Shown here: positions 57,168 through 64,000 of the stretch, piece after piece
Layout of the letters: each line of letters begins with the position of its first letter
Position numbering within the stretch: the stretch's first letter is position 1
Assembly: GCA_026018925.1 (NCBI GenBank)
Contig: JAKSZU010000009.1
Coordinates: 68,994,949-69,058,948, forward strand
Length of the DNA stretch: 64,000 bases
Source of the DNA: Tupaia tana
Taxonomy: Eukaryota > Chordata > Mammalia > Scandentia > Tupaiidae
Reading direction: 5' to 3'
The notes under the pieces: generated by a model
What the model was told of the DNA's origin: nothing
The model's input: the letters and a program-made list of their open reading frames with translations, nothing else
Databases searched by the model: none
Made by a program: the position numbers and the translations under genes

Positions 57168-57445
57168 GAAACCAGCAGTTGGCGTAATGGCTCTGTCACT
57201 GGACTCCCATGTAGTCGACCATGGTTCGATTTCCGAACCAGGTGGCTTAAACTCACACCAGGCACGTGTGCCTGTGTGCCCAAGATGCTGAGAGGAGACT
57301 AGAGAAGAAGGGGTTGTGGTGTGGCCATCCCCCTTGGGGGGTTATTTCTCACTTTCTGTCTCTCTGTCTCTCTCTGTCTTTCTGGTGAGTGCACACGCCC
57401 TATAGCAAAAACCTCTCTAAATAATAGTAATAATAATAATAATAA
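57168..57445 (+). mobile_element. tRNA-derived SINE, long form
   Basis: Complete; tail (taa)n. TSD around aaaagacag lies in the A-run of the fragment before it. Confidence 0.93.
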
Positions 57446-57920
57446 AAGACAGACATCTAACTATTTGGAAAAAGTAAATTACATACATAATTCCACTTAA
57501 AGAAAATATAAAAATATTGTCAATACAATGCCCAAGTATAATTCCATTTATTAATTAGATCATTGGAAGCGTTTTATAATGGAGACTAATTATCTTATTT
57601 AATAGAGGAATATTTTATTTATAGCTATTTGTACTTGGTTTTTGTTTTGTTTATTCACTCCACATTCCTTTCTTTCTTATTGGCTAATAAACTCCTGAGA
57701 CTGTTGTCTTTCTAACCCAAGGAAAATTTTATTTCCTAATGACTTCTTCTTCTTACCAAAAAATACCAGCATAACTTTTCACAAAAACTCAAATTTTAAG
57801 AATATCTGAAAATATAGTTTTCAAATAAAGTATGATATGTATGACTTGTGATTCCTTATACAACTTTGTATGATGAATATTGTGTATGCCATTTCTCAAA
57901 TAGACTAAGCTTTCTGAGAG
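57446..57920. other. Unassigned DNA, no gene seen
   Basis: AT-rich; no recognised repeat. Confidence 0.5.
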
Positions 57921-57921
57921 C

Positions 57922-58005
57922 AGTTATCATTCATTCATTCAAGTATTTATGGAATATTTACCATTTGTTCACTGGACACTGGCAGATATAATAATGAATA
58001 AAACG
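57922..58005 (-). mobile_element. L2-like 3' end fragment
   Basis: tcattcattcattcaagtat, tggaatatttaccatttgtt, cactggacactgg is the complement of an L2 3' terminus with following text. Confidence 0.5.
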
Positions 58006-58029
58006 GGCACTATCTCTCATATGTACCTA

Positions 58030-58180
58030 AGAACACATGTGATGGAGTCACACTTATGATTTTGAACCTCTCTCCAACTACCTTTGTGATGTTAAGGGAC
58101 AATAATGGCATCTATCTCTTAATTTTTACCTACATGAAGCTCCAGACACACAGTGAGTTCTCAATAAATATTAGTTACAA
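58030..58180 (+). mobile_element. MIR fragment
   Basis: tttgaacctctctccaacta, gggacaataatggcatctat and cacagtgagttctcaataaa keep MIR order. Confidence 0.6.
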
Positions 58181-58186
58181 TCACTG

Positions 58187-58188
<2 letters not shown>

Positions 58189-58237
<49 letters not shown>
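58189..58237. repeat. Compound (TA)n(TG)n microsatellite
   Basis: About 14 TA units pass directly into about 10 TG units. Confidence 0.95.
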
Positions 58238-58239
58238 TA

Positions 58240-58885
58240 TGTATATTTGAGTGCATATTTATGTGTTAAGTATAAGTAAATAAATGGAAATAATTTACAC
58301 ATCTTAGCACTAAGGAAAAGTGAGAGGAAAACTACTTAACCAGAAGGTGGGCACATTTCTCACTTATAGGTTATATTTTGGTTTTAAAAGATTCTCAGAA
58401 AAAAAGAGTGACAAAACTGAAAGCTGACAAAAGCAAAATTACAAAAAAAAAGTGCCTAAAAAGATTTTTATACAGTATATTGTGTCCTTTCTTTCATATT
58501 AAAGTGAAGTTGAGATTTCAATGCCACTTTAATTGCAAGCTCTCCTAAATATGTTTTTTTGGCAATGGCTTTGGGAGTATTCATGAGACTATTAGGCTTG
58601 AAAATCAAAGAACTTCTGATGACTGAACGAGGTTCCATTTGAGACCCAGGTGACACTTTAAATGATAGTGATGGGAAATTAGAGATGAGGTAAAAAGAGA
58701 TGGGAATGTAAATAAAAAATGGTGATCTTATAATTTGTTAAATTTCCGGAACAAAAAAAAAGGTTTTAATATGTCTTAAAGAAAGTGATTTGAAGCTATT
58801 TAGAGTATTTCAAACAGGAAGTAGTCTAACCCAGAGATTGATTTAATGTGTGTTTCTCATTCTGTTTGGAACTTTATATCTGAGT
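58240..58885. other. Unassigned DNA, no gene seen
   Basis: No recognised repeat; the frame at 58468-58656 shows no domain. Confidence 0.45.
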
Positions 58886-58890
58886 ATCTT

Positions 58891-59165
58891 TTTTTTTTTT
58901 TTTTTTTTTTTTTGGAGAGGTTTTTGCTAAAGGGCGCATGTGCCTGCCAGACAGACAGAGAGAGACAGAGAGATAGAAAGCGAGAAATCACCCCCCAGGG
59001 GGGATGGCCACGCCACAATCCCTTCTTCTCCATTCTCTTCTCGGGATCTTGGGCACGCATGCACACGTGCCCGGTGTGAGTTTTAAGCCACTGGGTCCAG
59101 GACTCGAACCACGGTCGACTACGTGGGAGTCCAGCAACATAGCCATTACGCTAACTGCTGGTCCC
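58891..59165 (-). mobile_element. tRNA-derived SINE, long form, young
   Basis: T24 start, CpG-rich, complete. TSD tatctgagtatctt is perfect on both sides. Confidence 0.96.
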
Positions 59166-59169
59166 TATC

Positions 59170-60390
59170 TGAGTATCTTGACATAAAAGTGTTTCTATGA
59201 ATTTTATGTTATATGTTGTTTTCCATTATGAGGGTCTTTGAGTTCTTTAAAACATTCTTTCATAAACCCAACAAAAATAGGAGGAGTAATCATAACGATC
59301 TATAGTCAGTGTTAAGATTTCTACTGATTATGTAAGTACTGAATAGATGGGTCTAGTTACAAGGGAGTGGAATGGCTCTAATATAACTATTGTTTTTGAT
59401 TTAACAAGGGAACTGACAAGAAAGAAAGACATTTCTTTCCATGTGGAAAAACTACTAGTCTGTCTGACTATTATACTGCATCAGGTCACAAGGGCCTTCT
59501 TATAGCCAGGAGATGCTCAAAAATTTATCAACAGCCAGAGGTTTTCTTCAATATGATTGAAAAAAAAGTAGATTCTCCAAAGAATATATGAAAGGAATAC
59601 TGAAAGGGAAAATGTTTCCTTCTTCTTCAAAAATGAATGACTATAGCCACAATGAACTTGTTTGTTACCTGACTGCAATTTCCTAAGAAGATTTTGTCTA
59701 CTGTCAGTACCTATTCAGGGCTATTGCAAACTATAACACTTTAAGGAAAGCACAGTTTCAATAGAGCAATATCATTTTACCTCATGAAAGAATAAAATCT
59801 CAAAATGTCAGTGATTTTTTTTCCTCTAATATCATTCTCCAATCTTTTCTTATAGATTATTGTTATCAAGAGGAAAAGGTGTACATATAAAGTCATAGTT
59901 AAGTTAGATTGGATCTATAAAGGATTGTCTCAATCTGATTATCCCAGTCAATTAGCTTTGGGCATGATCCAAGAGAAAGAAACACTCTTAAAACTCTGGG
60001 CAATGTGCTCAAGTCCAAGTGACAAAGTAAGTTAAACATTTTAATTTGCTTCATTAAAGGATCTTTTAAGATTCCAGTTGTACATCAAAATCAGCCCCTA
60101 TACACATGAGGCCTCTAAAGCATTCAATAGAAATCTTCTAATTCAGTCTAACTCTTCTTTTTCACTTTACACTTTTCTTCAGCTTTAATAGTTTATAGAT
60201 CTGAGACTGAAATTTTTCCCAAGATCATCAAAATAGTAAGACAAAAACACATTCTCTGATACCAATTCAAAGCTTATTGTATAGAGTCATGGAAAAATTT
60301 TGTAAAATAAGAGGTACAAGAGTAAATTTAAGACAAGAAGTAAAGAAATTATTGAGGTAGAGATTAAATATGTTTTTAATACCTGATTAT
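59170..60390. other. Unassigned DNA, no gene seen
   Basis: SINE-free, AT-rich, no recognised repeat. Confidence 0.5.
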
Positions 60391-60574
60391 CATTTTTTTC
60401 CCTCTGAGGTAAAATTGAAACACAATGAACTGTATACATTTTAAGGGTAAGAGTTAGTACATTTTAAAAAATGTATACATCATGTAAATATTATCCTAAT
60501 TAAGATATAGAACATTTCCATTACTCCAGAAAGATTCCTCAAATCTGTTTCTAGTCAATCTCAACACACATAGG

Positions 60575-60876
60575 TATACACTTTCTTTCTTTCTTCTTTT
60601 TCTTTCTTTTCTTTCTGTTTGTTTTGCTAAAGGGTATGTGTGCTAGCCAGAGAGAGCCAGAGATAGAGAGGGGAGAAAGTGAGAATCACACCCCAGGGGG
60701 AATAGCCATGACACAATCCCTTCTCCTACATCCTTCTCTTAAGGACTTTGGGCACAAGTACATGTGCCTGACATGACTTTCCTCAAACCACCAGGTCCCG
60801 GACTTGAAGCACTCAAACTATGGAACTGGCCATGTGGGAGCCGGCTGCCTTAACCTCCATGTCACCTGCTGGTCCA
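60575..60876 (-). mobile_element. tRNA-derived SINE, long form, diverged
   Basis: (tttc)n tail, gctaaagggtatgtgtgcta, central module, and a head with a small duplication (acttgaagcactcaaac). End cacctgctggtcc. Confidence 0.85.
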
Positions 60877-60895
60877 GCACTGTTCTTATTTCTTT

Positions 60896-61080
60896 TTTAA
60901 AAAAAGAATTATTTTATTGAACTTTATTTATTTATGTATTTATTTATTTTAATTTGACCAGAGAGGGACAGAGAGAGAGAGAGACAAAGTGAGAAAGCAA
61001 GCCGCCAGGTCCCAGACTTGAACCTTGGTCAACCACGTGAGAGTCCAGCACCCTTAACCACCAAGCCACCTGCTGGCCCC
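60896..61080 (-). mobile_element. tRNA-derived SINE, short form
   Basis: (attt)n tail, gaccagagagggacagagag, head to cacctgctggcccc. TSDs cactgttcttatttct and cactattcttatttct. Confidence 0.92.
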
Positions 61081-61470
61081 ACTATTCTTATTTCTAATAA
61101 CAGAAATCAATTTTACTTACTACTGAGCTTTATGAAAGCGGAATAATACTGTGTGTACAATTTTGCCTCTGGCTCCTTTCACTGAGCATTTTTTTTTTAC
61201 ATTCATCTATTCCTTAGAAAATGCCAATAGTCTACTCTCTTTTTTTGCATAGTAGTAATCCCTTGTATGAGCTATTGTCCTGAGTAAACAACTATAAGGA
61301 ATTAGATGGATCATAGGGTATGAATATGTTTAACTGTTCAGGGACCTACCAAGTGTTTTTCAAAATAACTGCAAAATTTTCTATTCCTACCTGCAATACA
61401 TGGTAGTTTCATTTACTTCACATCTTCATAAATATTTGGCATTTAATGGTCTTTTAAGATATTATATATT

Positions 61471-61727
61471 GGGACCAGCAGTTAGCGTAATGGTTATGTC
61501 GTTGGACTCCCACGTAGTTGACCGTGGTTCAAGTCCCAAACCCAATGACTTAAACTCACACCGGGCAAGTGTGCATGTGTGCCCAAGATCCCAAGAGGAG
61601 AATGAAGGAGAAGGGATTGTGGTGTGGCCATCCCCCCTGGGGGGTGATTTCTCGCTTTCTATCTCTCTGTCTCTCTGTCTTTCTGGCACACGCCCTATAG
61701 CGAAAACCTCTCAAAAAAAAAAAAAAA
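61471..61727 (+). mobile_element. tRNA-derived SINE, long form
   Basis: Complete apart from a short deletion before the acacgccctatagc end. TSD aagatattatatatt on both sides. Confidence 0.95.
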
Positions 61728-61741
61728 GATATTATATATTT

Positions 61742-61840
61742 TCCTCCATTCTCCTCTAGGGATCTTGGGGACGCACGCACACACACTCGGCTCTCTGTCT
61801 CTCTGGCGAGTGCATGTGCCCTATAGCAAGCAAAAACCTC

Positions 61841-61875
<35 letters not shown>
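61742..61875 (+). mobile_element. Truncated SINE with inverted 5' part
   Basis: 61742-61790 is central-module sequence in minus orientation (ccattctcctctagggatct). At about 61790 it switches to the plus-strand 3' part (ctctctgtctctctggcgag) and poly(A). Flanked by gatattatatatttt and gatattagatatttt. Confidence 0.85.
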
Positions 61876-62495
61876 AGGAAAAAAAAGATATTAGATATTT
61901 TACTAGATACAAAATTATATCTGTTACTGGTATTAACTTGCATTTAGATGTTGAGTAGTAATATTATGTACATTTTCATATCTTTAACAGTCATTTTTAT
62001 ATCTTTTTTCATTGAGATGACTTCTCAGTCTTAGGTCATCTTTTACTGATTTTTTTATCATTATTGATTTGTAAGAGTTCTTTGTATATTTAGACTTGTC
62101 AAATATATTTATATCATTTTTTTTTCCTTCTGTGTCTTTACTACTTGTTTTCTTTATGGTACTTTTTCAATTGGACTTTTGATAAAATGAAATTTAATTT
62201 TTTCTTCTTCAATGTTGATTGCTTTATATTCTGTCTAAAAAGTCATTTTTCCATAATAAAATAATGAATGCATTAAGATATATTTCAATGCTGAGGTCTT
62301 ATAGATTCAGTTTTACCTTTAGGTCTGTAATATAGCAAATTATTTTTATTTATGTATTCAGAGGTATGTGGTCAAAGTTATTTTGTTTCATGTGAATATC
62401 CAGTTTATTCCAACACCATTTGTTGAAAATGTCTCCTCCTCCATATTGAATAAACTTGGTACCTTTGTCAAAGATCAATGTGTGGAATGATAGCA

Positions 62496-62735
62496 GACAA
62501 AACAGTCATGTAGAAAGTTCTAAGATTTGACCTCTGCATAAAAGCCATGGAAAAAAATTGGCAAAAACACTCTGAATCACCTTTCCCTGAAATCCCAGTC
62601 ACATAGCAAAAAGTACCTTTTCAAGATAGTCAACTATATTTTGCTTTTGAATAGCAACATTTGTGGCATTTTAACTTACCCTAGTACCATCTTTAAATTT
62701 CCTGTTCAGCAGTAGCCTTGAAAAGAAGAGTTTAT
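62496..62735. other. Unassigned DNA, no gene seen
   Basis: No recognised repeat. Confidence 0.5.
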
Positions 62736-62737
62736 GT

Positions 62738-62880
62738 TCCTTGATGGGATGAAGAAACGGAGAAGGGATTGCAGCATGACCACACTTTACTGGAGGAGAG
62801 GGTTGTTCTCTCCCTTTCCTTCTGTTTCTGTCTTTCTGTCTCTCTCTAGCAAGTGTATGTGTCTCTGGCAATTTAAAAAA
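62738..62880 (+). mobile_element. 5'-truncated SINE
   Basis: gatgaagaaacggagaaggg through tgtctctctctagcaagtgt and tctctggcaattt; the head is missing. Confidence 0.75.
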
Positions 62881-63003
62881 ATAAAAAGAAAGAAAGAAAA
62901 AGGAAAGCAGAAAGAAAGAGAAAGTAAGAAAAAGAAAAAGAAAGAAATAAAGAAAGAGAAAGGGAAAATGAATGAAAGAAAGAAAGAAGAAAAAAAAGAA
63001 ATA
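62880..63003. repeat. Purine-rich (GAAA)n-type microsatellite
   Basis: About 120 bp of almost only A and G on the plus strand, grown from the SINE tail. Confidence 0.9.
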
Positions 63004-63216
63004 ATTCAGTAAAGTCAATGAACAAACAGCAAAACATTAGGTGTGGGGATCTGACTTCCAGAGTTGCTACTTTACATTTTTAAAGGTTCAACGTTAAACA
63101 CAAAATTATAAGACATTCAGAAAAAGAAGTTGTGGTTAGTAACAGAAAAATAAATAAATAGAATGAATGTTTCCTAAGGAAACTAAGACATCATATTTAC
63201 TATTGTAGAAAAACTC

Positions 63217-63453
63217 GGGACTAGCAGTTAGCATAATGGCTACGTCGCTGGACTCTCATGTAGTAGACCAAGGTTCGCAACCCAGACCCGGTGGCTTAAA
63301 ATTCACGCCGGGCGCGTGTGCGTGCGTGCCCACGATCCTGAGAGGAGAATGGGAGAATGGATTGTGGCATGGCCATCCCCCCTGGGGGGTGATTTCTCGC
63401 TTTCTGTCTCTCTGTCTCTATCTGGCAAGCGCACGCTCCCTATAACAAAAATC

Positions 63454-63504
<51 letters not shown>
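63217..63504 (+). mobile_element. tRNA-derived SINE, long form, about 48-A tail
   Basis: gttcgcaacccag plus cttaaaattcac variant pair. Pure poly(A) at 63457-63504 points to a recent insertion. Confidence 0.94.
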
Positions 63505-63506
<2 letters not shown>

Positions 63507-63555
63507 ACTCAAGAAATCAGCTCTATTAAACAAGTTTAAAAATCTAAAGACAACT

Positions 63556-63823
63556 CGGGACCAGCAGTTGGCGTAATGGCTATGTCGCTGGACTCCCACA
63601 TAGTCAACCGTAGTTCGCGTCCCAGACCCAGAGGCTTAAAACTCACGCTGGGCGCGTGTGCGTGCGTGCCCAAGATCCTGAGAGGAGAATGGAGGAAAAG
63701 GGATTGCGGTGTGGCCATCCCCCCAGGGGTGATTTCTCACTTTCTATTTCTCTTCCACTCTCTGTCTTTCTGGCGAGCGCACGCGCCCTATAGCAAAAAC
63801 ACTCTCAAAAAAAAAAAAAAAAA
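63556..63823 (+). mobile_element. tRNA-derived SINE, long form, young
   Basis: gttcgcgtcccag plus cttaaaactcac variant pair. TSD aatctaaagacaact is perfect on both sides. Confidence 0.96.
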
Positions 63824-63824
63824 A

Positions 63825-64000
63825 TCTAAAGACAACTATGAGCAAAATACTAAAGGACAATAGCAATTTAAAAAAATTGTAAAAAATAACCAAGTAGAAA
63901 TTCTGGGCTGAAAAGTATAACAGCTAACATTAAAAAAATGTATTATTGAAACACAGTATATAGATGTAAATACCAGATATAGTGTGTGTGAAAGAGGAGG
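63825..64000. other. Unassigned DNA at the right edge
   Basis: No gene or named repeat. Confidence 0.5.

Larger units (their letters stand above)
60395..62495 (-). mobile_element. Old LINE-1 (L1M-like), 3' part
   Basis: Antisense 3' end (aaacacaatgaactgtatac) running to ORF2 text (ccaacaccatttgttgaaaa, tacctttgtcaaagatcaat near 62460). Heavily decayed; hosts five SINE insertions or fragments. Confidence 0.8.

Noticed and set aside
62671..63012. Phe-rich and Lys/Glu-rich frames on opposite strands
   Set aside because: Both come from the purine-rich microsatellite at 62880-63003.

Overview
The window looks like AT-rich, intergenic, repeat-dense DNA of a placental mammal. Ancient mammalian repeats (MIR, L2), several generations of LINE-1 (L1), a processed copy of the ribosomal protein gene RPL21 and dozens of tRNA-derived SINEs are all readable. 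I see no convincing single-copy gene, exon, RNA gene or CRISPR array. Nearly all short open frames are chance frames inside repeats. The exceptions are L1 ORF1/ORF2 remnants and the C-terminal half of the RPL21 pseudogene.

The dominant repeat is one tRNA-derived SINE family, with about 55 copies or fragments. I recognise three forms. The long form (about 265 bp) has a tRNA-like head with A and B boxes, then a central module with a C6/G6 inverted repeat, a TC-rich stretch, a conserved 3' end (gcgccctatagcaaaaacctc) and poly(A). The short form (about 170 bp) joins the head almost directly to the TC-rich stretch. A third, old-head form has a different, more diverged head. I find no copy of primate Alu, rodent B1/B2, lagomorph C, carnivore CAN, ruminant Bov-tA or equid ERE types, as far as I remember them. 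This disfavours those orders, but I cannot name the species.

Layout. 1-945: 5' part of a young L1 (minus strand) with a fully open ORF1 running off the left edge. 958-3868: older L1 (minus). 4-28 kb: mostly unassigned, unique-looking AT-rich DNA with scattered SINEs, two MIRs, L2-like pieces, a MaLR-like LTR piece (4.7-5.0 kb) and a solo-LTR-like element (23.4-23.9 kb). 28.2-33.1 kb: plus-strand L1 3' ends, some in tandem, and a nested L1 (29.7-32.8 kb). 34.3-41.3 kb: older L1 piece and a near full-length but dead L1 (L1-A, minus) carrying three SINEs. 41.5-45.4 kb: mostly unassigned. 45.4-49.8 kb: old L1 (minus) split by the RPL21 pseudogene, which is itself split by SINEs. 49.8-55.3 kb: second near full-length dead L1 (L1-B, minus) with one SINE. 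55.4-64 kb: SINE clusters, one old L1 (60.4-62.5 kb) and unassigned DNA.

Nothing here works together as a pathway. The unifying biology is retrotransposition: L1 machinery inserting L1, SINE and mRNA copies, recorded by target-site duplications (TSDs). The most useful observations are two SINEs of different subfamilies at the same L1 position in two L1 copies, serial SINE insertion into one target, a SINE with an inverted 5' part, and an unidentified short segment with its own poly(A) at 30.4 kb.
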